Shown piece after piece: positions 20,627 to 30,488 of a DNA stretch of 64,000 nucleotides. Both the position numbers and the translations under genes were made by a program. The stretch's first letter is position 1; every line of letters starts with the position of its first letter. The notes under the pieces were generated by a model that saw only the letters and a list, made by a program, of their open reading frames with translations, searched no databases and was not told where the DNA came from. Source of the stretch: Sympetrum striolatum (Eukaryota; Arthropoda; Insecta; Odonata; Libellulidae). The stretch covers positions 433,001 to 497,000 of the forward strand of contig CANPUZ010000036.1 in NCBI GenBank assembly GCA_947579665.1, in the 5' to 3' direction.

Positions 20627-21631
20627 TTTCTCCATATACGAAGTATAGAGAAAGTATTGTTTTCATGAAAAAATTCGACTTCGAGATTTCAACGGAAATA
20701 CATGTTTTGGGGTCCCTAGAACACGTTTTGACTATTTTCGGAATGATGTCTGTATGTATGTGTGTGTGTGTGTGTCTGTATGTGTGTGTGTGTTAGTGGG
20801 CGCTCTATCGTGAAAACTATTGGTCATATTAATACCAAACTTCGTATATAGTACTGTGGTGTGTGCTGTCAGAGTTGATTAGTTTTTGGAGTAAATCGGT
20901 TGACCGGAAGTCGAGCTTCATTCATTATAGCTCATTTCCGGTTTTCAAAATATCTCCATAAATATGATATATACGTGCATTGTATTACTTATAAAAGTTT
21001 TAGATAATGTAATTTACTATAACTTTTGTATTTAACATATTTTTGTATCACCGGTTGATTAGGAGTTATTCGTGAAATACCGATAAACCGGAAGTAGCCG
21101 TTATGTACTTTGTGGGCGCTCTAACTTAAAAACGATGCATTATATCAACACCAAATTTCATATATAGTACTTTATTTAGTTTCTTAAGAGTTGATTAGTT
21201 TTTGGAGTAAATCGGTTTACCGGAAGTCGAGCTGTATTCTTCAAAGCTCATTTCCGGTTTTCAAAATATCTCCATAAATACGATATTTAGGTATATACTA
21301 TTATTTATAAAAGTTTTAGAAAATAAAATTTACTATAACTTTTGGTTGAAACATATTTTTGTATCACTGATTGTGTAGGAGTTATTCATGAAATACTGAT
21401 AAACCGGAAGTGGCTGATTATGTACTTTGTGGGCGCTCTGGGCTCTATGGGCGAAATGCCAATTTCATCGTTTTTCATCGATCATGTCCCGTAAAAATTA
21501 TTATTCATGTTTTTGGCGTCAAAGATAATAATAAATATATATTAATCACTCATATCCCAAGTTTAGATGGAATATAGAGTTCGAAATTACTGCGGTAGAT
21601 AAATATTGACATCTTATATATATGGAGAAAG
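20627..21631. mobile_element. Small repeat element with short terminal inverted repeats and two 317-bp direct repeats
   Basis: Begins ACTTTCTCCATATA and ends TATATGGAGAAAGT, an inverted pair. Inside are a (TG)n run at about 20755-20795 and two tandem copies of a 317-bp unit. The landmark GGGCGCTCT occurs near 20798, 21114 and 21431, and GGTTTTCAAAATATCTCC occurs once in each copy. The right edge shares about 36 bp with 6585-6625. It separates two parts of the Transib gene, so it is either a late insertion or lies in an intron. Confidence 0.55.
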
Positions 21632-21659
21632 TCATGTGCTGGCCACATCTGATTTTTTG

Positions 21660-23388
21660 AGATGGAATCAATGCAATCGGTGTGAGAAACCTTTTCGGAA
21701 AAAATACGAAAAATGGCTTAAGTGGGACATTCTGTTTCCATCGACCGTATACAAATACCTGCCGTCTACTTCCAATATTGGTGAGTAGTAATGGAACATT
21801 ATGTACGCATAGCTCAAAATTTCAATAACCACAAGCGACATGAATGTTTATAACAGGCTCACCTGGTGAACTGTCCCTTGGCCGACCAACTAAACATTTT
21901 GAAGGTTCAAGTCAGCGATCGAAGCGGAGAAAAACAGAGGGACTAAGGGCTACAGCCTCCGCTTCTGAGCTATCTTTCGCTGCTTCGATGAAACATCGAG
22001 ATACAGGTGACGAAGATGAGGCGAAATTGATTAAGGAGGTCACTACAACTACCCCAACAAGAGCAAAACGGGTCTTAAGTAGATGGCGGAAACGGGATAC
22101 AGAGTAAAGTGAAATGTCTCCTGATGAGGCCCTTTCATTGATTATTTCAGGCAACATTAGTAAAAACTTGTATTTGCTCTTACGAAAGACATCCAAAAAA
22201 CATGGACACATGCTCTACCCACATTATGATAGAGCGCGGATTGCAGAAACTGCTGCATATCCTGAGGAAATTTCTGTGAGTGAGGAAAAGTGTGAAGTGC
22301 AATTATCAGCGCTACTGACGCATACCGCTTCCAGAATCATTACTACTGTATCGCCCAGCATATTAAAAAAGTCAGTGTCAAGTTGTAATTTGATATGCAA
22401 GTATGGTTTTGATGGAAGTTCCGGACACTCACTGTACAAACAGAAGTGGCATCAAGACGGAATGATAGATGATAGTGTATTCATGAGTTCTCTAGTTCCC
22501 CTACGCCTCGTAGAAAATATTTCTTGTAAGTAGCAAAAGATGTACAGATGTTTGCTGAAAGGGAAGAAAATTATTCAGGAATCATTCCGAAGTAAAATGG
22601 GACTTATTGTTGACGTTCCGAAACCGGGTTATGGAACAACAAATGACGGAAATACCGCTAGGCGCTTTTTCGCAGATCCCAAATTGTCTTCCGTAGTTAC
22701 AGTTTAGCATTTAAGTGTATGTGATCAATTTATTGAGTCAGCTTAATGTACGTTCTATCACGGCAAAATTTTGAAATGTTACGTAAATATTTTAAACGAG
22801 TATGATTTAATTATGATATAATTATCGTACAAGGCAATGTAAAGCTATGGCTAAACAATTTTTTTACCAGGTATTGATGAAGAACTTATTGCCCGATTTT
22901 CTGTGATCCTGAAAGTTTGATCTAGTGGTCATTCTATCAATTATCCTGTTTTTGAAAAATTCTGCAATAGCACCGCGAAACTGTAGGCGAAACTTTACAA
23001 TTGGTACTACATGCCACCCACCATGCATAAAATTTTGATGCATAGTGCTGCTATTGCAGAAGAAGCCATTCTTCCGATTGGCCACCTTTCGGAAGAGGCA
23101 ATGGAGGCGAGAAATAAGGATATTCGTCGATTCAGGGAACACCACTCGAGAAAATATGCCAGATTGACTGCCAATGAAGACCTTTTCCGGAGACTATTAT
23201 TGACTTCTGATCCCGTGATATCAAGTTCGCATGAGCTACAAACAAAGAGAATGAAGGAATTGCAAATGGATGTACGGAAGCTTTTGCTTCTTGAAGAAGA
23301 GGAAATTGAGGAGTCTCAGGCTGAGGAAAGTAACGAGTCGGAGGATGAGGACTCTCCATTTTCTACTTCCACAGAAGTAAAAATATAG
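21660..23388 (+). pseudogene. Transib (RAG1-related) transposase, decayed
   Basis: Related in catalytic core to the V(D)J recombinase RAG1. Exon 21660-21780 (WNQCNRCEKPFRKKYEKWL) joins across a 76-bp intron (GTGAGT...CAG, 21781-21856) to GRPTKHFEGSSQRSKRRK and TTTTPTRAKR. A TAA at 22105-22107 breaks the frame, which then resumes as SPDEALSLIISGN and KYGFDGSSGHSLYKQKW, carrying the presumed first catalytic Asp. GTAAGT at 22526 looks like a 5' splice site. The central exon(s), holding the second Asp and zinc motif, are missing. KMGLIVDVPKPG and TTNDGNTARRFF follow (22540-22702), ended by TT where the GT donor should be. The last exon (22871-23388) has two stops, then MPPTMHKILMH and LSEEAMEARNKD, which aligns with the RAG1 region holding the third catalytic Glu. 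Confidence 0.85.
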
Positions 23389-23654
23389 ACATGAGTCTAT
23401 TATTTTCAATTATTAAATAGACTATCGATTGATCATTGAATTTAGGTAAGTTTTAACCTCTCTATTTAGATTTAGAAAAAATAGCATTAATTATTGCTGC
23501 ATATTTAGACTTTTTTCGGTTTTTTTACTGTTTTCATAGAGATTTTTTCCATATCTATTACACCTATAGTAAATTTCATACCAAAATTGAGTTTATGAGG
23601 TCAAAATTACTCTTAGATGAAATTTTCAGCAAATTCGAATAACATTTACTACTT

Positions 23655-23687
23655 TTGGCCAGCTTTTTCGGATTTTGTCCCACTGTG
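23655..23687 (-). repeat. Transib right terminal sequence with RSS-like heptamer
   Basis: Read outward-in on the minus strand it is CACAGTGGGACAAAATCCG. The first seven bases equal the consensus heptamer of vertebrate recombination signals (CACAGTG), and Transib ends are known to resemble that heptamer. It lies 300 bp past the last transposase codon, a plausible 3' untranslated length. The 5-bp target duplication could not be confirmed because the left end is lost or unclear. Confidence 0.6.
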
Positions 23688-23805
23688 CGCCGTTGTTTAG
23701 TTGGTCAATCGATAGGTACCTAATCTTACGCGATGTGTTCAAAGTTGTGGTTTGAAAGATAGTAACAAGTAAAAAAACTCTGGCTCGTTTCTTATTTTTT
23801 TATAT

Positions 23806-26074
23806 TTGCAGCAACAAATCCAAAAAGGAGGAAAATTACAAACACCGAGGACGGTTTTGGCAGTAAAACTATTGAGGCGGATAAGGCGACAATCAGAACA
23901 CAAACTCGTCCTGATCATCCAGCAAGTAGGTAACAATATTCAAAACTTGAGTAACTTACTGAAACAAGATGAAGGATCGGAATCGGAAATACTACAAACA
24001 TTATCGACGACGCTTCTCAATCTCATGCATATGTATCTCTGTCAGTTCTGGGAGATGAAGATGAATGTCATGAAAATGATATTGGGCGATGGATTGGACG
24101 ATCTTCTGTTATGACTACCGAAAAGCGAATGGAAATGTTAAGGCGATGCTGGAGAAGCTACGCACTTGAAACGTAAGTTTAACCACATTTGGTTAAAAAC
24201 TTACAAGCCTTGACTTGCTTATTCGAAAAGATTGAAAGTTGCGTTGTGTTTGTTTTGCGTTTTATTTCCGCCGAAACTTGTACGTGGTGTGCAAGGATCT
24301 CTTATTATCCGACCATTCACTTAAGTATAAGGAGATACACACTTGTTGTACAGCACATGTAAGTAGTCAATGGCACAAAGAGTCAAGTGAGTCTGCCAAA
24401 ACTTTTACAAAAACCAATGTACAGGTTGCTATGCACAAAAATCGTTGAAGACAATAAAAATTCATTGAGGATTATCATCAATACTATTGTTTTTGCGGAA
24501 CACATGATTTGCCATTGAAAGGAAAAGAAAAAGATGATGGTGTTTTAAAAGATTTACTTAAAATAAAAATTGATTCTGGTGATGAAATGTTGAAGAAACA
24601 TTTAGAAGAAGGATTCAAAAATGCTCAGTATACGTCTCCAAACATACAAAATGAGATTTTAAATATATGTGGAATCCTGATCAGAGAAAATTTAGTCAAC
24701 GATGTCAAAGCTGCAAGTGCCTATAGTATTTTGGCTGATGAATCAGCTGATATATCGGGAAAGGAGCAACTATCAATAGGTATCAGATTTTACGATCATA
24801 AGGAAAAAATTGTAAGGTAAGAATTTATGGGTTTTTTCGAGCTAGAAAAAATGGATGCCCAATCTATAGCTTATGAAATTAATAAATTTATTAATACACT
24901 GAATATTGATGTTAAAAGATGCGTGGGGCAGGGCTACGATGGATGTGCTACGATGGCGGGAAAAGATGGTGACGTTCAAAAAATATTGAAAGAAACATAT
25001 AAGAAGGGTTTTTATTTCCCCTGTGCTTGCCACAAACTAAATCTCGTTGTAAATGACTTAAACAATGTTCCTGAGATCCGCAAATGCATTGGGACTGTCA
25101 AAGATACGATCAATTTTTTTAGGGAATCAGTTTTGCGTCGAAAATACACACCAACAATTCCATTGCTGTGTGAAACAAGGTGGTCCCAAAAATATAAAGG
25201 TATTTCATCGTTTAGAAAGCATTTCATTGAAATTGTAAAAGGTTTGGAAAAGCTTTCTCAAGAAGGAAATTCGGGGACAAGAAAAGTGGCTTTTCAATTG
25301 TTATCTGCGGTTGAACAAACCTCATTCATATTAGCTTTATGTATTATAGATAAGTACAACTCCCTTCTAGAACCAATCGCGGACATATTGCAGACAAAAA
25401 CCCTGAACGTAATCAAGTGTACAGAGCACATTCAAACAATCAAAAATGCAGTTGCAGAACACAGGCGTTCTGCCGAAGAAGAAAGTGAGAAGTTATTAAA
25501 GTCAGCTAATGAAATAGCTGAAAATTTGAACTCTTCTTCCACGTCTTCCACGGACTGCAGGTCGCCAAAACTACAGGGAAAATCATCCAGCTGCTTCATT
25601 AAGCGAGTATTTTTGCCGCTCGCTATACGTGCCCTATTTGGACTCATTATTATCCTCTTTGGAAGCAAGATTTAACCAGGATCAGTCGCCGGCGTTTGCT
25701 CTATCGTTGTTGCACCCTGCTCAGATAACAAAAATTACAGCTTCAGATTTAAAAATTCGTATGGAGAAGTCTCCAAATTTTATGAATTAGACGGAATTGT
25801 GTCAGAAGCCGAGCTGCGGCGGAGACAAACAAGGAGGAGAATCTCCAAAAATTTGGAGATAACAGAAGTGATTCAACATGCAGAATTGTTTTATCCAAAC
25901 GTTAAAATAGCTCTACATATTTTATTGACTATGCCTTATTCTACAGCTACCATTGAAAGATCATTTAGTACTCTTAGACGCGTAAAAACCTGGCTGAGAT
26001 CCACAATGGTTGAAGGAAGATTAAACGGGCTTTGCATGCTCAGTGTATATAAAAAAAATAAATTGTTTGGGTGA
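23806..26074 (+). pseudogene. hAT-B transposase (ZMYM1/TTF-type hAT), broken
   Basis: The pieces are in order. Exon-like 23816-23931 carries ATNPKRRKITNTEDG. The next piece, to 24172, carries DECHENDIGRWIGRSS and ends at a GTAAGT. A TTF-type region (24240-24480) has several stops. The main part, 24509-24816, carries DSGDEMLKKHLEEGFKNAQY and SILADESADISGKEQLS, a DUF4371-like RNase H-fold core with its Asp. After a stop at 24817 it continues to 25675 with GQGYDGCATMAG and FPCACHKLNLVVND. Frameshifts near 25575 and 25785 lead to the C-terminal dimerisation block (LTMPYSTATIERSFSTLRR, 25930-25990). The family is clear; the copy is inactive. Confidence 0.87.
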
Positions 26075-26429
26075 TTTTTTCACAGAAGCTGTTTTAAACC
26101 GCTTCGCAGAAGATACAAGAAGATTGCTTTTCAAAAAGTTACTCGTATGTGAAACCAATCTAATAAATGCAAATTTAAATTTATGTTGAATTTTTTATTT
26201 GTATTTCTGATTTGCCCCCCCTAGGCCCTTCTGCAATTGTGATTTGCCCCCCCCCCCCAGGCCAAAAGCTGGGTACGCCCATGGCCATACTTATATTATT
26301 TGTAGTTAAATTATAGTCTGTATTAGTTGCATATAAATTATAGTTTGTAGGGCACAACTCTAAAGATGCATAAAACTCGATACAAAAGCAAAAGAACCAA
26401 AGTGGCCAAATGTTTTGGATAAGATTAGT

Positions 26430-27560
26430 CTATAACTGTGTCTTCAAATTCCTCCACAACGCCATCTAGATCTGATTCCTCGCTGGAAATGAGTGAATAA
26501 ATGTTCTCATCTACACCCGCAAGTGTAACAACTTCCTCTCCATCCAGTTTTCGAGAGATTATCGCTTGAAATTTTAGCTCTTTCGGTTTCTAGTAATTTC
26601 AAGTTGTGCTTGATTAAAAATTAAATAGGTTACAAAGCTCTTTCATTAGTCCTGCGGTTTCTTCTTAGGTTGTGAATATTTCCGTGCTTGCTAAAACTTC
26701 TTTCCGTCGCCGAGGATGCGGGTGGAAGTGAAAAATCTTTACGGCAACTCAATAGACTTTTGTTTTGGAGCATATTGCCTTCCAAAAAATTAGAGGCGAA
26801 AGTTTTTTAGATACTGAAATGACGTATTGTGTCTCTCACTTACCATCGTCAGCCATGTTGGTTGCCATCTCGGAATGAATTACAGCTATATTCTCTTCAC
26901 TGAAGGTAGGATCTGATTTTGCGAGAATATCAACAAATTTAGAAACATCAGAAATTTTTGATGGTTCCAAGCTCGAACCTTTTCTTGAAGGGTCAAAAAA
27001 AATTAGCTGGCAAATGGGCCTTCGTCACGGCCAAATCTCTTTTCTTTTTAATTAAATTTATTATTTTACAACTGCGAGCATCAGTAATTTCAGTTGTGAT
27101 CATACAAAAATGTTTTACTCTTTCAAAGGGATCTGGGAAAATGCAGCAGACTTTGCTAAGCTGTGGCTCATCATTTGCCATGTCGATTATGTAAGCTTTT
27201 AGTGGTTTCAGAACGTCTTGCAGATTATTTTTAGAAATCCAAAAGTTAATTTTCGGACAGAACACGTTTTTTGTGACATGACGAAGCCTCAGGGATGGAT
27301 TCTTAGGATTCGCATCAATCGCTATCTGTTGCAGCACACTTTTCTTAGTAATTAATGATTCCAGAGCAATAGCTGTGGATCAGAATCGAGTTACTGCAGA
27401 ATTTTTTAAGTGATAAAAATTTTTTTGCTCTTTTGAACATCTGAAAACTAAGTTCGAACGATGATACACACGCTCAAATAATCCACGCAATGATACGTCT
27501 TCCACTCAGAGGTTGAAGCGGAACACTGAATTTGATGAATTCCAACTCGTGAATACATGG
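26430..27560 (-). pseudogene. hAT-A transposase remnant
   Basis: Minus-strand pieces of a hAT transposase. At 27337-26993 is an internal block with NPSLRLRHVTKN, LQDVLKPLKAYIIDMANDEP and LSKVCCIFPD, typical of the region before the dimerisation domain. At about 26735-26635 is the dimerisation motif itself (LPPASSATERSFSKHGN, then RNRRTNERAL and a stop). An acidic tail frame follows near 26560-26430. The catalytic N-terminal half is missing or unreadable. The strand is opposite to hAT-B and the sequence clearly different, so it belongs to the outer element. Confidence 0.72.
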
Positions 27561-27991
27561 TGTCAAGAAAAAACTATGAACACTATTTTCTGTTCAGCAA
27601 CATGAAACTAAACGGTCACTAGTGAACCACATGGGGCCAATTTTCGAACTTTTCTACACTTTATCATAGATTGCTTTTACGAAGCTATTAACTAATTTTA
27701 ATTATATCATGAAGCCAAAATTCCACAAAGTTATGCCTGAAAATGTTGATTTTATACAATGTATCAGTCTTGCAAACATATAAACACTTGTGTTTTTTAT
27801 AAAATCGTTTTAAAAACTAGAGAAATACATTCTTTACAAGCTATTAGGTCAGGTTAACTGCAAAATTTACTAATCAGGATAGTAAATCTATCGGATAAAC
27901 CACGAAGAACGCCATCTCAAAATTGACGAACAAAACGTTTTTTTCACGTTTTTTTCAAACGTTTCATTTTTTCGAGGTTCCCATCTCTACT

Positions 27992-28210
27992 TACGGGCTT
28001 CCTTGAGAAAACAGGGGTGTTGGGTGGGATGTAAATGTCGACTGATATATATGTTTTTTCCCGATTTCCTACTCGGTTACGGGCTTCCTTGAGCAAAAAG
28101 GGGTGTTGGGTGGGATGTAAATGTTGAATTATGTACCTCTTTTTTCCCAAATTCATACTCGTTTACGGGCTTCATTGAGCAAAAAGAGGTGTTTTTTTCA
28201 GGGAAGAAGT
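27992..28210 (+). repeat. 85-bp minisatellite, about 2.5 copies
   Basis: TTACGGGCTTCCTTGAG recurs at about 27992 and 28077, with a third version (TTCATTGAG) near 28162, exactly 85 bp apart each time. GGGTGTTGGGTGGGATGTAA lies inside the first two copies. The left neighbour copy seems to be the stretch at 7830-7863, now 20 kb away because of hAT-A. Confidence 0.8.
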
Positions 28211-28214
28211 CTTT

Positions 28215-28675
28215 TTTTCCGCATAATTCGCTTTGAGTATTTAAAAAGATAGTCACCCTCTCGTCTGGTTTGCAAGCGATAGATCGTTTGCAAGCTAAAC
28301 AGGTTCCCAAGGTCTATCGAGCTTATTAATAATTTTTATTTCAATTATTTAATTTATTTCTTTATCAATTAATATTAAAGATAAACAACTGGCTTAACGC
28401 CGATGGGTTGGGTTTGGTGTTCGAGGTTCCCTTTATGATATGATCTTTCATAATAAAAAGTTATGATTTTTCTTAAAAAACCTTGGAAACCGAATGAGCT
28501 TGCGATCCGAACGAGAGGGTTACTATCTTTTTCTTAACACAAAGCAACATTTGCGACAAAAACACTGCTTTTCCTTATAAATACCTTGGAAGCCTATTGT
28601 CTTTCATTGTTATATCAATAAAATCGACCGAATATAGATACGTTATTAAGTGCCATTTCGTTCTTAAATTCGTAA
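28215..28675. other. Intergenic, no gene seen
   Basis: AT-rich DNA with a few GC-richer words. No open frame or repeat boundary that I can support. Confidence 0.4.
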
Positions 28676-28679
28676 TCGT

Positions 28680-29390
28680 TAATTACGCATTTACTTCATA
28701 ATAGCTTCATTATTCGATGATTTCATTGTTTTCCGCATTTTATTTAATCAAAAATGTATATGAAATCAATTTACCATTACTCGAAGAGTTCCTCGTCGAA
28801 ATGGTCGACAATTCCTGCGTTAGCTGCTATTACAACGTTTTCGCCGCGGCTCAGACGTTCACCTCTCCCGAGGATGCACTGACATTCCTCGAGGCACACG
28901 GCTGCTTGATCCGGAAAGATGGACATATTTGCCCTAGATGTGGTTTTCCACTTCCTTTTTACGAGGTTAGGCATGTATTTTTCAATTATTATTTTAAATT
29001 TTAATTTTGCTTTTCTTTTATTGTTAAATCAATGTTATCGAATGATTATAGGAATGTTTTATATTTACATTTCCTTCTCGTGAGTTACGCTATTACTTCA
29101 TAATAGTTTCATAAATGGATGATTTCTTGGTTTTCCGCATTTTATTTAATCGATAATACATGAAATTCTTCGAAATATCATCGACAAATACGTGTGAATG
29201 TCATGTTTACGCGATTCGAAATGAGTTACTTTTTCGCAGTTTCCGAGATGTGAAACTGGGCGTGTGCTGCTCCACCTGCCGTCAGAACGCCATAACTAAC
29301 GGTTTCAAAACGGTCTCCGGACGCCAATACTGCCCCTCCGTCATTGCAACGTCGTTATCGCGGTAATTATAGTACGTACCCATTACTTCT
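28680..29390 (+). repeat. Two diverged copies of a roughly 400-bp unit
   Basis: ACTTCATAATAG followed by GGATGATTTC-like and TTTTCCGCATTTTATTTAAT occurs at about 28690-28750 and again at about 29095-29150. The repeated flanks are alike, but the coding-like sequence that follows differs between copies. A zinc-ribbon ORF lies in the first copy and an unidentified Cys-containing ORF (29160-29366) in the second. Confidence 0.55.
28801..28990 (+). pseudogene. Zinc-ribbon fragment, possibly from a Merlin-type transposase
   Basis: A short frame encodes MVDNSCVSCYYNVFAAAQTF and then SPEDALTFLEAHGCLI and CPRCGFPLPFYE. An acidic 'ED...FLE.HG.L' segment followed by a CPRCG zinc ribbon is the arrangement at the N-terminus of Merlin (IS1016/ISXO2-like) transposases. 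No DDE domain follows in the window, and the frame runs into AT-rich DNA after a possible splice site (GAG|GTTAGG, about 28963). It could also be an unrelated small zinc protein. Confidence 0.35.
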
Positions 29391-29399
29391 ATGTAAGTA

Positions 29400-30350
29400 A
29401 ATAAGCCGCCATCTTTGATACATGTTCCACAAAAATTTTATCGAAAAAGTGCTATTTCTAGTGGGTAAAAAATAAAAAACCCCTCGCCGTCCTCATCCGA
29501 AATTTTACCAAATCCCGTATTAATAAATGGTAATTTAAATTTTTCCCTCGACGACCTATCGACTCATACCTAAACTCCAATCAATCTCTATGATAATTGT
29601 AGTCGATACCGTCGATACAGTATGTCTACGTCGATTTTCGTAAGGTAGGAAGCCAGAAAGTAAATGAGTTTCTCCGAATTCTCTGGTAGGTAAAATTCTA
29701 CTTTGTGGAATGGTGTGTGCATCTCCAATAGATACCGAGATGTCGAATTTCTTCCCGACACCGCCAAAGTATAATTTTACCCTCTGTAAGTAGTGTTAAT
29801 CTACTCTGATCTATTACGTTTTCCGCCCCGTTTCCTATGAGATTTCATATTTCTTGCTCAACATTCTCTGCCGTGAAGACAACTTTAGTGGGCTAAAGTT
29901 AGGAGTAGGGAAAGCGAAGCCTTAGTATTTATATGCCTGATTTTCCTATTTAGCAGTATCACATCAGATCTTGCCCGTATACAATCAACCAATGGGTCAA
30001 TCTGATACAAAAAAATATCCGGGCAATATATTCTGGGAATATTTGTTTTGAAATTATATTTGGTAAATTCAGATGGTAGCTCGTAAGGTAATTATGTAAA
30101 TGTATTCCTAGTTCAGGAAAAAAATTAATTTACATCATTTGGACTTGTATTTTTTGGGACAAATGAGTTGGTAAGAAATTGGAAGGTAGAAGTATCATTA
30201 GAGATGATCATATCTAATAGATCGTAATTCCTTTTGGTGCCTTAGTTGTCCTTTAGAGAGTATATCTTAATTTATAGAAGTTTGAGTCTGTAAACAGTGT
30301 TTTTCTAAACTAATATGTTGTTTGAGTAATATAACTGTTTTATCTTCCCT
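29400..30350. other. Gene-poor stretch upstream of the dehydrogenase exon
   Basis: Probably intron or intergenic. I looked for the glycine-rich cofactor-binding exon (TGxxxGIG) expected upstream of the 30359 exon and did not find it. Confidence 0.4.
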
Positions 30351-30358
30351 TTTCCAAG

Positions 30359-30488
30359 ATGGAGCTGACAATGCATCCATGAGGTTTATATTTGAGACAA
30401 ATGTATTTGGTCTGTTCATGTGCACCAATGCAGCTCTTGGCTTGATGAAGGAGACTGGAGTAGACGATGGACACATACATATTAACAG
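30359..30488 (+). CDS. Short-chain dehydrogenase exon (DHRS11-like), part 1
   Basis: 130-bp internal exon between TTTTCCAAG and a GT donor (AACAG|GTGTAAAG). It encodes ADNASMRFIFETNVFGLFM, then TNAALGLMKETGVDDGHIHIN, the helix leading to the catalytic-serine strand of classical short-chain dehydrogenases. The closest match I know is DHRS11, which has NVLALSICTREA and VDDGHIININSMSGH. These enzymes oxidise or reduce alcohols and ketones, steroids among them, with NADP(H). The exon ends in phase 2. Joined to the exon at 32506 it gives AG|C, a serine, recreating the INS motif with the catalytic Ser. Confidence 0.85.

Larger units (their letters stand above)
16478..26283 (+). mobile_element. hAT-B: hAT element with perfect 8-bp target duplication
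   Basis: Starts CATGGGCGTACC (16478) and ends GGTACGCCCATG (26283), a perfect 12-bp terminal inverted repeat. Both ends carry long C/G runs just inside. GCCATACT flanks it on both sides (16470-16477 and 26284-26291), an exact 8-bp duplication as made by hAT transposases. The transposase lies at the right end on the plus strand. The 9.8-kb length is due partly to later insertions (PIF/Harbinger at 17427-19857, Transib at about 20.4-23.7 kb). It interrupts hAT-A and so is younger than hAT-A. Confidence 0.93.
7868..27989 (-). mobile_element. hAT-A: old hAT element, expanded to 20.1 kb by nested insertions
   Basis: The left end reads TAGTGATGGGAA at 7868 and the right end TTCCCATCTCTA at 27989, a hAT-like terminal inverted repeat. 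A-rich ACGTTTTTT runs lie inside both ends. The flanks share a near-identical octamer (TTTACGGG at 7856-7863 and CTTACGGG at 27990-27997), but four extra bases TGGG sit between the left octamer and the repeat, so the duplication is imperfect. Removing the Gypsy and hAT-B insertions leaves about 2.6 kb, a normal hAT size. A decayed hAT transposase on the minus strand occupies the right part. The boundaries are an inference from these three observations. Confidence 0.65.
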
